Shown piece after piece: positions 31,906 through 42,227 of a stretch of DNA of 52,622 nt. Numbering within the stretch: position 1 is the stretch's first letter; each line of letters opens with the position of its first letter. A program made the position numbers and the translations under genes. This DNA comes from Fibrobacter sp. GTDB taxonomy: Bacteria; Fibrobacterota; Fibrobacteria; Fibrobacterales; Fibrobacteraceae. The stretch spans positions 1 through 52,622 of the forward strand of contig JAGCPZ010000010.1 in assembly GCA_017965445.1 (NCBI GenBank), read 5' to 3'. Under the pieces are notes generated by a model. The model searched no databases, was not told where the DNA came from, and worked only from the letters and a program-made list of their open reading frames with translations.

Positions 31906-34900
31906 ATGACGAAATCTATTGAAATCCGCGATGCTCATGAACACAACCTCCGCCATGTCGATTTGACGATTCCCCGCGACTCGATTGTCGTGGTCACAGG
32001 CGTTTCGGGCTCGGGCAAGTCGAGTTTGGCGTTTGATACGGTGTTCCAGGAAGGGCAGCGCCGCTTTGTGGAGTCGCTTTCGGCGTATGCGCGCCAGTTC
32101 ATTGGTCGCATGAAGCATCCGGACGTGGAAAGCGTTCGCGGAATTTCGCCGACGATTTCGATTGACCAGAAGACGGTGAACCGCAACCCGCGCAGTACGG
32201 TGGGGACGGTGGTCGAGATTTTGGACCATTACCGTTTGATGTTTGCGCGCCTCGGCGTTCCGCATTGCCCCAAGTGCGGCAAGGTGATTCAGGCGCAGTC
32301 GGTGGATCAGATTGTCGATAACTTGTACGCTAGCGACGAGAATAAAAAGATTTTGGTGATGGCGCCGATTGTGCAGGAGCGCAAGGGTGAATACCGCAAG
32401 GAACTCGCGGAGCTCAAGGAAAATGGATTTGTCCGCGTGCGTGTCGATGGGACGATTTACAGGCTCGAAGAAGTTCCGCTGTTGGTGCGTTACGAGAAGC
32501 ACACGATTGAAGTGGTGATTGACCGCTTGACGCTCGAACGCAAGAACATGAGCCGTTTGCGCGAGGCGATTGAAGGTGCGCTCAAGCTCACGGACGGAAA
32601 GCTTGTGTCGTTCTTGCTGACGGCGCCGGAGGCGGGCGCGGATGCGTCGCAGGGTGGGGCTGCAGCGAAGGAAGAATACCGCTTGCAGGGTACTCAGCTC
32701 GCTTGCCCGAAGTGCGGAATTTCTATCCCGGAACTCGAACCGCGATTCTTTAGCTTTAACGACCCGAAGGGGCAATGCCCGGCTTGTCGCGGCCTCGGTG
32801 AAAGTTGTGAGTTTGACATTAATTTGATTGTGCCTGACCCGAGTTTGTCTATAAAACAGGGTTGCCTTGCTCCGCAAAAGAAGGACGACGGCTGCATTAT
32901 CTTTAGCGATTTCGGTTGGCGCAATTTGCGCACGATTGCAAACGAGATGCGTTTTACGTTGGATACGCCGTGGTGCAAACTCAAAAAGGCACAGCAGGAT
33001 GCCGTGCTTTACGGGACTCCTAGCGGGAGCGAACGCGGTGTGGTGACGATTATGCAGGAACTTTGGGACATGTGGCATATTTACCACTTCCGCAAGTACA
33101 TGCAGATTGGCGTTTGCCCGGAATGTCACGGGACGCGAATCAACCGCATTGCCGCCGCTGTCGATTTCCACGGTCATAACATTTGCGAAATGACGGAATG
33201 GTCCGTCGAAAAGTCTGTCGAGTTTTTTGACAAGTTAAAGCTATCGCCGAAGGAACAGCGTATCGGTCGCGAAGTGCTTAAGGAAATTCGCGGGCGCCTT
33301 GGATTCTTGAAGGCGGTGGGCCTTGGCTATTTGGACATTAGCCGCAAGGCGTCGACATTGAGCGGTGGCGAGGCGCAGCGTATCAGGCTCGCAAGCGCCG
33401 TGGGTGCGGGCTTGCAGGGCGTGCTTTATGTTTTGGACGAGCCGAGTATCGGGCTTCATCCGCGTGATAACGATAAATTGCTCGAAATGCTCGAGCGCTT
33501 GCGAGCCCAAGGCAATAGCCTCCTCATCGTGGAACACGATGAGGATACGATGCGTCATGCGGACTGCGTGATTGACGTGGGCCCTGGCGCGGGTGTCGAG
33601 GGCGGTCGCATTTTGGCGGCTGGCACGGTCGAAGAATTGGAGAAGAACAAGTCTTCGCTTACGGGCGCGTACTTGAGCGGTCGCAAAGCGATTGAAATCC
33701 CATCGCAGCGCATGAAGATTGACAAGAATACGCCAAAGCTCAAGGTTTGCGGTGCCTGCGAAAACAACCTCAAGAACATTGATGTGGAAATTCCGCTTGG
33801 CGGTGCGTTTACCGTAGTTACGGGCGTTTCGGGCTCAGGCAAGAGCACGCTTGTGAACCAGATTTTGCGCCGTGAACTCGCTCGCGTGTTTTTCAATTCT
33901 GAAGAACCGGTCGGCAAGTTTGACCATTTGGAAGGTCTCGAAAACATCGACAAGGTCATTGAAATTGACCAGACGCCCATTGGACGCACACCGCGAAGCA
34001 ACCCGGCGACTTATACGAAAATTTGGGACGATATTCGCGATCTCTTTGCCGGCATGGAAGAGAGCAAGGTGCGTGGCTACACCAAGAGCCGCTTTAGCTT
34101 TAACGTGAAGGGCGGTCGTTGCGATGCTTGCGAAGGCGCGGGCGTGAAGGTCATCGACATGCACATTTTGCCGAGCGTGCAAGTCACTTGCGATGTGTGC
34201 GACGGCAAGCGTTTTAACGAAGCGACCCGTGAAGTTTACTTTAAGGGGAAGAACATCTCCGAAGTGCTCGACATGAGCATTGCCGATGCCACCGAATTCT
34301 TCAAGGACATTCCGAAAATTGCGGAACCGCTCAAGCTCCTTTGCGAAGTGGGCCTTGGCTACCTCACGCTTGGGCAACCCTCGACAACGCTTAGCGGCGG
34401 CGAAGCGCAGCGCGTGAAGATTGCATCGGAACTGCGCCGCCCGGGCACGGGCAAGACGCTTTACTTGCTGGATGAACCGACAACCGGCTTGCATTTTGAA
34501 GATATCCGCCGATTGCTGGAATGCTTGAACCGCTTGCGCAGTCTCGGAAACAGCGTCGTGGTGATTGAACACAACCTTGACGTAATCAAGTGTGCGGACT
34601 GGATTATCGATTTGGGCCCGGATGCGGGCGTGAACGGCGGCCGCATTATCGCGACGGGTACTCCTGAACAAATTGCCAAATGCAAAAAGAGCGAAACCGG
34701 GCGTTACTTGGCTCCGGTCTTGGCGAAAAAGCATGGCGAAAACAAACATTTTGAACGCACGGATGAGAAGGGCGAAAATTACTCGCTGGACATCGAAGTT
34801 CATGGTGCGCGCAAGCACAACCTCAAGAACATCGACGTGACGATACCGCGCCACAAGCTCACCGTGATTACGGGCGTTTCGGGCTCAGGCAAGTCGAGCC

Positions 34901-37215
34901 TTGCGTTCCATACGCTCTTTAGCGAAGGGCAGCGCCGGTTTGTGGAAACTCTCAGCACGTATGCCCGCCGCTTCTTGGGCCGCCCCGACCGTGGTAGCAT
35001 TGATTCTATTTCGGGCTTGGCTCCTGCCATTGCCATTGACCAGAAGAGCGCAAGTAAAAGCCCTCGCAGTACGGTGGCGACGCTTACCGAGATTTATGAC
35101 TACTTCCGCATTTTGTGGGCCCGCGTGGGAACGGCTCATTGCTTGAAGTGCGGAAAGCCGGTCAGCTCCTACGCCGCTGGCGACTTGGTGCAATATGCCT
35201 TTGACCGTGACCTCAACAAAATGGTAACGGTTCTTGCTCCGTTTGAAATCAAAGACGAAATTAAGTTGTCTAAAATTTTAACGGAAAAGGGTTACCGCAA
35301 GGCGTATCTCGGCAAAAAGCTTGTGGAGCTTCCGCTGCCGAAAATCCCGACACGCGAAAAGAAATTGCTTGCCGTGGTCGATTCCGTTGTCGTGAAAGAA
35401 GAAAATCGTGCCCGTCTCGTCGAAGCGTTTGAACGCGGCTACCGCGACGGCAACGGCATCTTGTACGTCGAAGATGAATTGGGCGGACGTCTCGCATGCT
35501 CCGAAAAACCCGGCTGCCCGGATTGCGGCTGGTACATGGATTCGGCTCTCAATCCTAAACTGTTCAGCTTCAACACGCATTGGGGCGCCTGCGAAACATG
35601 CCTTGGCCTTGGGCACTTCAAGGATGGCGAAGAATGCCCCGATTGCCACGGTGAACGCTTGAAGCCTGAATATCTTGCGGTGCGCATTTTGGGTAAGAAC
35701 ATCATGGATGTGCATCACATGAGCATCGCCGAAGCCCGTGACTGGTTTGCGAAAGTCGATTTTGCGAACGAAGAAAATGCGACTTCCGTGACTGCAGAAA
35801 GCAAAAAAACGATTGCCACGCCGCTCCTCCGCGAAATCATCGGGCGCTTGGATTTTCTGATTAGCGTGGGACTTGGCTACATTGGCCTCGACCGTGCGGG
35901 CGACACTCTCTCCGGCGGCGAATCCCAGCGCATCCGCTTGGCAAGCCAAATCGGTAGCGGCCTCGAAGGCGTCTTGTACGTGCTTGACGAACCGACGGTG
36001 GGTCTCCACGAAAGCGATACCGCGAAACTCTTGGATACGCTGTACCGCCTGCGCGACCTGGGCAATACGCTTGTTGTCGTGGAACATGATTTGAAGATGA
36101 TGCAGGCTGCGGACCACATTATTGACATGGGCCCTGGTGCGGGTGATTTCGGTGGCGAAGTCGTCGCAGAAGGGACTCCGGCAGAACTGGCGAAGCCGTA
36201 TGCGTTGCAGCGTTTCCCGCGTAGCGAGACGGTCAAGTTCCTCACGTATTCGACTCCTGTTGCAAATCAGTTGGAACCGGTGCGCATTACGGATGATACG
36301 GAATTCTACGAGTTCAAGAATCTCAATGCGAATAATCTTAAGAACTTGTCTGTAAAATTCCCGAAGCGAGCGGTAAGCGTTGTCTGTGGCGTCTCGGGCT
36401 CGGGCAAGAGCTCTCTTGTCGTAGATGAAATTTTCCCGGCGCTTAAAAAGAAGTTCCAGGCGCGTGGCCGCAAAAAGCAGAGCGGCGAAGTGCTTCTTGT
36501 CGATCAGAGCCCGATTTCGGGGACGCCGCGCAGTACGCCGGCGAGCTTCACGGGAGTCTTTGACGATATCCGCAAGCTATTCTCCAAACTCGAACAATCT
36601 AAGGTTAAGGGCTTTGACTACGGCCGTTTCAGTTACAACTTGGCGCGTGGGCGTTGCCCCGTTTGCGAAGGCCGTGGCGCCATTGCTGTGGAAATGCACT
36701 TCCTTTCGGATATTTGGGAGCCGTGTGAGGCTTGTGGCGGTAAACGCTATAATCAGGAAACGCTGACGGTCACGTTCAAGGGCAAGAACATTGCCGACGT
36801 GCTTGACATGCGCATCGTCGAAGCTTGCGAGTTCTTCAAGGACCAACCGAAAATTTTACCGAAGCTGGAGTGCCTCCGCGATGTGGGCCTCCCGTACGTG
36901 AAACTCGGACAGCCGGTTACGACGCTCTCTGGTGGTGAATCCCAACGCTTGAAACTTGCTGCGGAACTCTGCCGCCGCCCGGCAACGGAAATGGTCTATC
37001 TGCTCGATGAACCGACAACGGGACTTCATCTCAAGGATATTCAAATTTTGTGGAACCTCTTGCGCAGGCTTTCGGCCCGTGGCGATACGGTCATAGTCAT
37101 CGAACACCACCCCGATATCATCCGTTTGGCGGATTGGAAGGTCGAATTGGGGCCGGTTGGCGGTGCAAATGGGGGATACTTGCTTGAAATGGGTGTTAAT
37201 TCGTTAAAATTTTAG
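31906..37215 (+). CDS. uvrA: Tandem-duplicated excinuclease ABC subunit A
   Basis: UvrA is the damage-recognition ATPase of nucleotide excision repair, usually about 940 residues. This protein has 1769 residues and is two UvrA units in one chain. Four Walker A motifs G-V-S-G-S-G-K-S/T occur near residues 32, 640, 990 and 1495, and four ABC signatures L-S-G-G-E-A/S-Q-R near the matching positions, all intact. Each half carries its own Cys-rich zinc modules ([22 protein letters not shown]; and [22 protein letters not shown]). Double-length UvrA is known from Chlamydia and some FCB bacteria. It would carry in one chain what normally needs a dimer. It is monocistronic with a promoter box right at the ATG. 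Confidence 0.95.
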   Translation: MTKSIEIRDAHEHNLRHVDLTIPRDSIVVVTGVSGSGKSSLAFDTVFQEGQRRFVESLSAYARQFIGRMKHPDVESVRGISPTISIDQKTVNRNPRSTVGTVVEILDHYRLMFARLGVPHCPKCGKVIQAQSVDQIVDNLYASDENKKILVMAPIVQERKGEYRKELAELKENGFVRVRVDGTIYRLEEVPLLVRYEKHTIEVVIDRLTLERKNMSRLREAIEGALKLTDGKLVSFLLTAPEAGADASQGGAAAKEEYRLQGTQLACPKCGISIPELEPRFFSFNDPKGQCPACRGLGESCEFDINLIVPDPSLSIKQGCLAPQKKDDGCIIFSDFGWRNLRTIANEMRFTLDTPWCKLKKAQQDAVLYGTPSGSERGVVTIMQELWDMWHIYHFRKYMQIGVCPECHGTRINRIAAAVDFHGHNICEMTEWSVEKSVEFFDKLKLSPKEQRIGREVLKEIRGRLGFLKAVGLGYLDISRKASTLSGGEAQRIRLASAVGAGLQGVLYVLDEPSIGLHPRDNDKLLEMLERLRAQGNSLLIVEHDEDTMRHADCVIDVGPGAGVEGGRILAAGTVEELEKNKSSLTGAYLSGRKAIEIPSQRMKIDKNTPKLKVCGACENNLKNIDVEIPLGGAFTVVTGVSGSGKSTLVNQILRRELARVFFNSEEPVGKFDHLEGLENIDKVIEIDQTPIGRTPRSNPATYTKIWDDIRDLFAGMEESKVRGYTKSRFSFNVKGGRCDACEGAGVKVIDMHILPSVQVTCDVCDGKRFNEATREVYFKGKNISEVLDMSIADATEFFKDIPKIAEPLKLLCEVGLGYLTLGQPSTTLSGGEAQRVKIASELRRPGTGKTLYLLDEPTTGLHFEDIRRLLECLNRLRSLGNSVVVIEHNLDVIKCADWIIDLGPDAGVNGGRIIATGTPEQIAKCKKSETGRYLAPVLAKKHGENKHFERTDEKGENYSLDIEVHGARKHNLKNIDVTIPRHKLTVITGVSGSGKSSLAFHTLFSEGQRRFVETLSTYARRFLGRPDRGSIDSISGLAPAIAIDQKSASKSPRSTVATLTEIYDYFRILWARVGTAHCLKCGKPVSSYAAGDLVQYAFDRDLNKMVTVLAPFEIKDEIKLSKILTEKGYRKAYLGKKLVELPLPKIPTREKKLLAVVDSVVVKEENRARLVEAFERGYRDGNGILYVEDELGGRLACSEKPGCPDCGWYMDSALNPKLFSFNTHWGACETCLGLGHFKDGEECPDCHGERLKPEYLAVRILGKNIMDVHHMSIAEARDWFAKVDFANEENATSVTAESKKTIATPLLREIIGRLDFLISVGLGYIGLDRAGDTLSGGESQRIRLASQIGSGLEGVLYVLDEPTVGLHESDTAKLLDTLYRLRDLGNTLVVVEHDLKMMQAADHIIDMGPGAGDFGGEVVAEGTPAELAKPYALQRFPRSETVKFLTYSTPVANQLEPVRITDDTEFYEFKNLNANNLKNLSVKFPKRAVSVVCGVSGSGKSSLVVDEIFPALKKKFQARGRKKQSGEVLLVDQSPISGTPRSTPASFTGVFDDIRKLFSKLEQSKVKGFDYGRFSYNLARGRCPVCEGRGAIAVEMHFLSDIWEPCEACGGKRYNQETLTVTFKGKNIADVLDMRIVEACEFFKDQPKILPKLECLRDVGLPYVKLGQPVTTLSGGESQRLKLAAELCRRPATEMVYLLDEPTTGLHLKDIQILWNLLRRLSARGDTVIVIEHHPDIIRLADWKVELGPVGGANGGYLLEMGVNSLKF

Positions 37216-37281
37216 AACTTATTTTCTAAGAAGAAATTATTTTTCTAGGCAAGAAGGTTCCTATAAAAGACAGGAGAGCTT

Positions 37282-39663
37282 ATGACATTTTCCCGATTGC
37301 TTCCGCTTTTGTTGCTGGTCCCGGCACTCACGATGGCTGATGAAGATCAAAACTTCAAACTGCTGCCGGAGAATTTCAAGGTTGGCAGTCTCTTGGATCA
37401 GTCGTCTAGTACGGCCATTAAGCTGGATAGTGCCGTGGCGTTCTCTAAGGAACCTGTTTTCCCTTTGCAAGCGAACAAGCTCTACCTTCGTCAGAAAAAG
37501 TCGGTGAAGGAATATCTTTGGTTCTCGGGCGAAGCCAAACCGGAAGAGTATAAGAAACTCCATGCTTTTAACCTTAAGGAAAACCACCTGGGTGTTCGCG
37601 AGGTCGTTGGCCTTCGGCTGTATGCTTCCCGTCAGCATAAGGCTTTCCAAGATGAAGCCGACATTTATTTCGATTCCGAGAACATTTATTCGTCTCGGGT
37701 TTCAAAGCTCCTGTTTGTGAAAAACGGGAAGTGGCAAACGCTCAAGGAAAGCGCCCATCCGGGAATGGTGCAAATCCAGTCCGATGAGAAGGACTTGGAA
37801 ATCGTCTCTTATAATACAAGCCTGAAGAACGGAGCTAGGGCCATTTATCCGGCGAAGGAAGGCGTTTATATGTTTGCTTTCAGCGCTCCAGACAAACTGC
37901 CTTACGTGGATATCGGGACGCTTAAGGCCGGCGAGGTCCTGGTGTTTAAGGTGGATTTCCCGTCTTTAGATTCCAGCGCGGCAGTATTATCAGTGAATTT
38001 GAATGTGTCGCTTGACCAGGTGGATTCTGTAAGGACTTTGGAAGATGCGGAAAAACTTTACGACAAGTATTCTGCTGAAGTTGATAAAAATGTCCAGCGT
38101 GTCGATACGACGGAGTTCTCTAAGGCCTATCCGGTAATGCAAGCGGCGGATTCTCTGGGCCTTACGGAAAAAGGGACGGATTACCGCAATTATGTTTCGC
38201 ATTACAATCTCAAGCGTAACGAGGCAAAGAAAATATGGCGAAGCAAAAAGTTGAGCTCTGTCAATGTCATTTCTAAAGCGATTCGCGCAAAGCTGGATAG
38301 CCTTCAGGCTCTCCCAGTGCAGGTGAACTTGATGCCGAGTGCTGTGGAGACGATTTCGAAGGATGCGGTCGTGAAAGCTGCTGAACCGACCGTCCAGAAT
38401 GTGAATGCTGTTGTGGCGGTTGATTCTACAGCGAAGGTGGCCGATTCTACGGTGAAGGCTGTCGTTGATTCTGCTGTAAAGGCGCAAACTGTTGACACGA
38501 CGGCGAAAGCCGCCGACACTACCGCAAAAGCTATAGCTCCGACGGCGAATGTTGTTGCCCCGGCAGGCACGATTGATACCTTGAAATTGACGTTTGGTTC
38601 GGAACGCGATAGAATTCATGTCATCTGGAAGGGCGTTGTCGAGGACTATCCGATGGATTCGCTTGTTGCAAAAATGAAGACGAACGATCCGTCCCTAGTG
38701 ACGACGTTGTTCCTTGTGAACAACAAACCCGTGTGGGTTTATAAGGAAGGTGATATTCACGGTCGCTACCAATATCGTTTCGACAAGGTGGCTTTCCGTA
38801 TAGGCTTGAACCTTTATGTCGGTAAGGGTGAATTTATTTTGCCTTCGTATGTGTCCTCGGAGCCGGAAGTGCGTGATTGGCTGGCTACGAAGGATGTGCC
38901 TTCGTCTTCGGTTGCTAGTTCTTCTTCGACATCAAAGGAATCCTCTGGTTCCGATAAGATTATTGAACACGCCTCTCGCGGTGTGGTGGCCATTATTGAT
39001 TCTGGTTCATTCCGCTTCCGGGGAAAGGTCGTTTCGATGTCTCCATTTGCAATTCATACAACCGAAGTGACGCAGGAGTTCTTCAAGAAGACCATGGAAA
39101 CGATAGATTCCGCATCGCGCTACGAAGACCGCTCCATGTTCAAGGGCCCCAAGAAACCGGTTCAGGGAATTACTTGGGAGAAGGCTCAGTATTTCTGCAA
39201 GATTCTCGGCGGCGAATTGCCGACTGAGGCACAATGGGAATTTGCTGGGCGTGCTGGGGCTAACGAAGGCACGCTTTGGACTTCGGATGACGTGATGAGC
39301 GTAAACAAATATGCCGTGTTTGCCGAGAACTCGATGAAGCTTGGCAAGCAGGATTCTGCTTACGGTCCGCACGATGTGGCCACGAAGACTCCGAATGCTT
39401 TGGGTCTTTACGACATGTCGGGAAACGTTGCCGAATGGACTCTCGATAACTACTTTGCCATCACCTTTAAAATCGAAGACTCGAATCCGACAGGTTCGTA
39501 TTTGGGAACGAATAAGGTTTTGAAGGGCGGTTCCTGGAAGGACAAAGCGAAAAAATTGAACATGACTGCAAGAGATGATGAAGACCCGCGTTATTGGGCT
39601 GACTATATCGGTTTCCGTTGTGCGTTCTCGCTTCATCGAATAATTCCGGATTATAAAAAATGA
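37282..39663 (+). CDS. Secreted protein with C-terminal SUMF1/FGE-type domain
   Basis: A 793-residue protein with AGGAG before the ATG and a signal peptide (LLPLLLLVPALTMA). Residues about 20-350 are of unknown fold. About 360-430 is an Ala/Thr/Val/Asp-rich low-complexity stretch with repeated units like V-D-S-T-A-K-V-A-D-S-T. After a Ser-rich linker (about 550-565), residues about 575-785 form a formylglycine-generating-enzyme-like (SUMF1) domain: SMSPFAIHTTEVTQEFF, PVQGITWEKAQYFCKILGGELPTEAQWEFAGRAG, GLYDMSGNVAEWTLDNY, VLKGGSWKD and IGFRCAF. In Fibrobacter such domains are common in surface proteins and often lack enzymatic function. Its stop overlaps the next ATG (ATGA). Confidence 0.88.
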   Translation: MTFSRLLPLLLLVPALTMADEDQNFKLLPENFKVGSLLDQSSSTAIKLDSAVAFSKEPVFPLQANKLYLRQKKSVKEYLWFSGEAKPEEYKKLHAFNLKENHLGVREVVGLRLYASRQHKAFQDEADIYFDSENIYSSRVSKLLFVKNGKWQTLKESAHPGMVQIQSDEKDLEIVSYNTSLKNGARAIYPAKEGVYMFAFSAPDKLPYVDIGTLKAGEVLVFKVDFPSLDSSAAVLSVNLNVSLDQVDSVRTLEDAEKLYDKYSAEVDKNVQRVDTTEFSKAYPVMQAADSLGLTEKGTDYRNYVSHYNLKRNEAKKIWRSKKLSSVNVISKAIRAKLDSLQALPVQVNLMPSAVETISKDAVVKAAEPTVQNVNAVVAVDSTAKVADSTVKAVVDSAVKAQTVDTTAKAADTTAKAIAPTANVVAPAGTIDTLKLTFGSERDRIHVIWKGVVEDYPMDSLVAKMKTNDPSLVTTLFLVNNKPVWVYKEGDIHGRYQYRFDKVAFRIGLNLYVGKGEFILPSYVSSEPEVRDWLATKDVPSSSVASSSSTSKESSGSDKIIEHASRGVVAIIDSGSFRFRGKVVSMSPFAIHTTEVTQEFFKKTMETIDSASRYEDRSMFKGPKKPVQGITWEKAQYFCKILGGELPTEAQWEFAGRAGANEGTLWTSDDVMSVNKYAVFAENSMKLGKQDSAYGPHDVATKTPNALGLYDMSGNVAEWTLDNYFAITFKIEDSNPTGSYLGTNKVLKGGSWKDKAKKLNMTARDDEDPRYWADYIGFRCAFSLHRIIPDYKK

Positions 39664-40247
39664 AAAATTCTAGCAAAGAAATGAGTCTTTTCAAGAAGCT
39701 GACGGCGCTTCCGTATCTGCTTGTGTTTTTGGCGTTGCTGATGCCTTTGGCGAACGTCTCGTGCTCAGTGAAGGAAAACGACAAGCCGATTGCCGAGGCC
39801 ACGTTCTATCAGATTGCGTCGGGCATTGATTTGGACAAATCGCTGAACGACCCTGCGCTTGGACAGATGCACCGCATTGTCAAGGAAAACCCGAAGACCT
39901 TGGATCGGTTCAAAATGCAAATGCCAAACTTCCCCAAAATGGAACCGGTCCGGCATTTGTATGGAATCCTCGCCGCGATTTTCCTTGCCGCACTATTCTC
40001 GTGGTTTGTTCCGCTTGCATCAACGGTGATGGGGCTTTTGTCGATGGTCTCGCTTTGGTCGCTTTTGATGAAACTATCGCAATTAGGAAATGAGCTTGGA
40101 ATTCCGCTGTTGAAAGTTGAGGGCGGAATAGGGCTTTATTGCGCCAGTTTCCTCATCTTGATTGGAACGGCGATGAACATTGCGACGATGGTGCGCCCGG
40201 CGGTTGTTGCGCGGCGTGAGCGGAAAAAGAAAGCAAAAGCAAAATAA
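39660..40247 (+). CDS. Small membrane protein coupled to the SUMF1-domain gene
   Basis: A 195-residue protein of no recognised family. A hydrophobic segment at about 15-33 is followed by an extracytoplasmic region of about 60 residues, then two or three further hydrophobic segments (YGILAAIFLAALFSWFVPLASTVMGLL, GLYCASFLILIGTAMNIATMV) and a strongly basic tail (RRERKKKAKAK) that would lie in the cytoplasm. The ATGA overlap with the preceding stop means translational coupling, so the two proteins probably act in one envelope complex. Confidence 0.75.
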   Translation: MKNSSKEMSLFKKLTALPYLLVFLALLMPLANVSCSVKENDKPIAEATFYQIASGIDLDKSLNDPALGQMHRIVKENPKTLDRFKMQMPNFPKMEPVRHLYGILAAIFLAALFSWFVPLASTVMGLLSMVSLWSLLMKLSQLGNELGIPLLKVEGGIGLYCASFLILIGTAMNIATMVRPAVVARRERKKKAKAK

Positions 40248-40309
40248 ATTTTCTTTCTGAACTGTCATCCCGGTTTTATACCGGGATCAGTTGTTTATAA
40301 TTATTTTGT

Positions 40310-40334
40310 GCCTCCAATTTTAACAAATGGAGGC
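40310..40334 (+). promoter_or_regulatory. Hairpin sequestering the recombinase ribosome-binding site
   Basis: GCCTCCA (40310-40316) and TGGAGGC (40328-40334) form a perfect 7-bp stem with an 11-base AT-rich loop. The right arm contains the GGAGG Shine-Dalgarno of the recombinase whose ATG is at 40338. Folding of the mRNA would hide the ribosome-binding site. Confidence 0.6.
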
Positions 40335-40337
40335 TTT

Positions 40338-41174
40338 ATGCGTTTTATGGATTGTGCGTTGGACTATTTGAATAAATGTTCTGACGATCTTGCACCGTTG
40401 ACCGTGCGCACGTATTTTTGGAATTTGCGGAAAGTGGAACTGTTCGCTCCCGACCTAGAATGTGAAAACTTGACTGCGGATTTCGTGCGCAATTTTAAAC
40501 ATCATTTAGAAAACTTGAAGAACAAAGAGGCGACTGTTGTCAAGGCGCTTTCGGTGTTGCGCGTCTTTTGCAATAAGATGAAAGCCGATGGAATTATTGA
40601 ATGTGACCCGTTCGAAAAAGTGAAAATTCGTCGGGCCTATTCACACCGCGGATTCCTCACGATGCGCGAACTCAAACGCTTGTATATGAACTTTATGGAT
40701 ATGCGCTGCGTTCTTACGCGAGCGGAAGAAGAAACCATGCGGGTATTCCTATTCAGTTGCTTTACGGGACTTCGATATGGGGACTTGCGCACGCTTGATT
40801 CGTCTGAAATTTTTGATTGGAAAATACGGAAACAAATGCACAAAACTGGCGAGGCAGTTTATATCCCGATTCCTTTGCAGGCACGGCTGTTGTTGCCGAA
40901 TCCGTTAACGTCGGGGCGAGTGTTCCATGTTGTCGATAATGCTTCTTTTAATCGCACGCTTCGCCGTGGGGCTCAAAAACTTGGGCTATGCAAGTATGTG
41001 CATTGCCATTTGGCGCGGCATACGTTCGCAACGACATGCATTACCATTGGAATCCCGCTCCCCGCGACGAGCAAATTGCTGGGCCACCGCAATCTCGACA
41101 CAACGCTTATTTATGCCAAGTATGTCGATACGTTTTTGGACAAAGAAATGAAAAAGTTTAATAGGTTAAGATAA
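40338..41174 (+). CDS. Tyrosine recombinase (phage-integrase family)
   Basis: A 278-residue tyrosine recombinase, with the start set at 40338 after GGAGG. The N-terminal SAM-like core-binding region (ALDYLNKCSDDLAPLTVRTYFWNLRKVE) is followed by the catalytic domain with the first Arg in FTGLRYGDLRT, H-L-A-R-H (HxxR) and the nucleophile Tyr in GHRNLDTTLIYAKY. It joins or resolves DNA by site-specific recombination. No phage, transposon or integron cassette genes are adjacent, so it could be a stand-alone invertase-type enzyme or a remnant. It resembles the Bacteroidetes-type integrases more than classical XerC/XerD in its shortness. Confidence 0.92.
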   Translation: MRFMDCALDYLNKCSDDLAPLTVRTYFWNLRKVELFAPDLECENLTADFVRNFKHHLENLKNKEATVVKALSVLRVFCNKMKADGIIECDPFEKVKIRRAYSHRGFLTMRELKRLYMNFMDMRCVLTRAEEETMRVFLFSCFTGLRYGDLRTLDSSEIFDWKIRKQMHKTGEAVYIPIPLQARLLLPNPLTSGRVFHVVDNASFNRTLRRGAQKLGLCKYVHCHLARHTFATTCITIGIPLPATSKLLGHRNLDTTLIYAKYVDTFLDKEMKKFNRLR

Positions 41175-41190
41175 CGATTTGTCACCCTGA

Positions 41191-42039
41191 CTATTCGGCT
41201 TTGTGCTGTGCGATGATTTCTTCGGCCTTGTGGTTGATGATGTTGTCGTACAGCTTGGACTGTAATAGACGTTGATTTTCTGTAGAAGCCTTTATCAGTT
41301 TTATGCAGAAAACGATAAAGATAATCCATGATGCACAACATAAAAATAAATAGAAAGTTTCGTTGTTCTTGATATAATTTAAAATGTTGCAAATGAGCAT
41401 TAGGATAGAGATTGTCAATAATCCTACGAGTGTTTTGCTCGGAATCGGTTTTGAATCTATCCCCAAAAATGTTAAGGTTTCTTTTTGACTTTTGATCAAG
41501 TCTTTAAATACAAAATAATTTACAATGGGAATGTAACAACAGAAAACGGCTCCAGCGGGCGAAAAGAATGTCTCCGTGAATTTGCTCTGTATTTTTTGTG
41601 CATGGTAAAACCAGATCCAGTTCTTTCCGATAAACATACAAAGCGGTACTGCCGTGAAGAGAAGGAATGCTAATAAAATAAGTAGGGCGAGGAAAAACTC
41701 ATTGGACAAGGGAACGTTGAGTTTTACGCCTTTTATCCCTGCGTCGATTATGCTAAATGTCCTTACTTCGATGAGGAACAAGATGATGTTTAAGAAAATC
41801 ATGAACTTTGTCCATGATATGGCGCTTTGTCCTTGGTAAATGTTCTTTGTCAGGGCCTGCTCTAGTTCAATGTCAACGATTTTTTCGGGCGAATCCTTGT
41901 ACGTGTCGCAATAAAGTTCAGGTTGTGCGGTTGCTGAGTTCGCAGCCGTAGAATCGGTTAAGCTTTCGTTCGGTGCATCGCACCACAGGCATTTGGACAT
42001 GTCGTCTTCGTATTCTCGTCCACATTTCTTGCAAATCAT
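41191..42039 (-). CDS. Zinc-ribbon multi-pass membrane protein
   Basis: A 282-residue protein. Residues 3-20 form a zinc ribbon (C-K-K-C ... C-L-W-C), followed by a polar linker and five or so transmembrane segments between about 75 and 265 (FMIFLNIILFLIEV, FFLALLILLAFLLFTAVPLCMFI, AGAVFCCYIPIVNYFVFKDLI, LVGLLTISILMLICNIL, FYLFLCCASWIIFIVFCIKLI). The layout and the P-I-V-N-Y-F motif recall DUF4328-like proteins, but that is tentative. It is convergent with the recombinase gene and stands alone. Its function is unknown. Confidence 0.72.
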   Translation of the reverse strand: MICKKCGREYEDDMSKCLWCDAPNESLTDSTAANSATAQPELYCDTYKDSPEKIVDIELEQALTKNIYQGQSAISWTKFMIFLNIILFLIEVRTFSIIDAGIKGVKLNVPLSNEFFLALLILLAFLLFTAVPLCMFIGKNWIWFYHAQKIQSKFTETFFSPAGAVFCCYIPIVNYFVFKDLIKSQKETLTFLGIDSKPIPSKTLVGLLTISILMLICNILNYIKNNETFYLFLCCASWIIFIVFCIKLIKASTENQRLLQSKLYDNIINHKAEEIIAQHKAE

Positions 42040-42182
42040 AATGCTACTCTCATAGAAAAAATTGTTTATGCGTAAAAATAAAAAAAATGCGTACGCGACT
42101 CTTGAAAAAAACGGCTCGCATTATTGCAAGTCGTTTTAAAATCGTGGCAGTTCCTTTTACGTTTCAAGGATGTTCTTTTCGT

Positions 42183-42224
42183 ATTCTAGTAACTAATAAC
42201 TAGTAACTATTAACTGCGGCGCAG
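42183..42224. repeat. TAACTA-unit repeat
   Basis: Overlapping units of CTAGTAACTAATAACTAG and TAACTATTAACT, followed by the small inverted repeat GCGGC-GCA-GCCGC. It lies just beyond the 3' end of the radical SAM gene. The same unit is seen at 22435-22451 and 44467-44487. Confidence 0.55.
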
Positions 42225-42227
42225 CCG

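Noticed and set aside
31828..33177. Long open frame (449 codons) on the minus strand opposite uvrA
   Set aside because: It is Arg/His-rich antisense sequence with no recognisable motif and mirrors the strongly supported uvrA frame. Long antisense frames are expected with this codon bias.
40338..41174. Prophage or integrative element around the tyrosine recombinase
   Set aside because: Neighbours are ordinary envelope genes. No phage structural, excisionase or relaxase genes and no direct repeats resembling attachment sites were seen.
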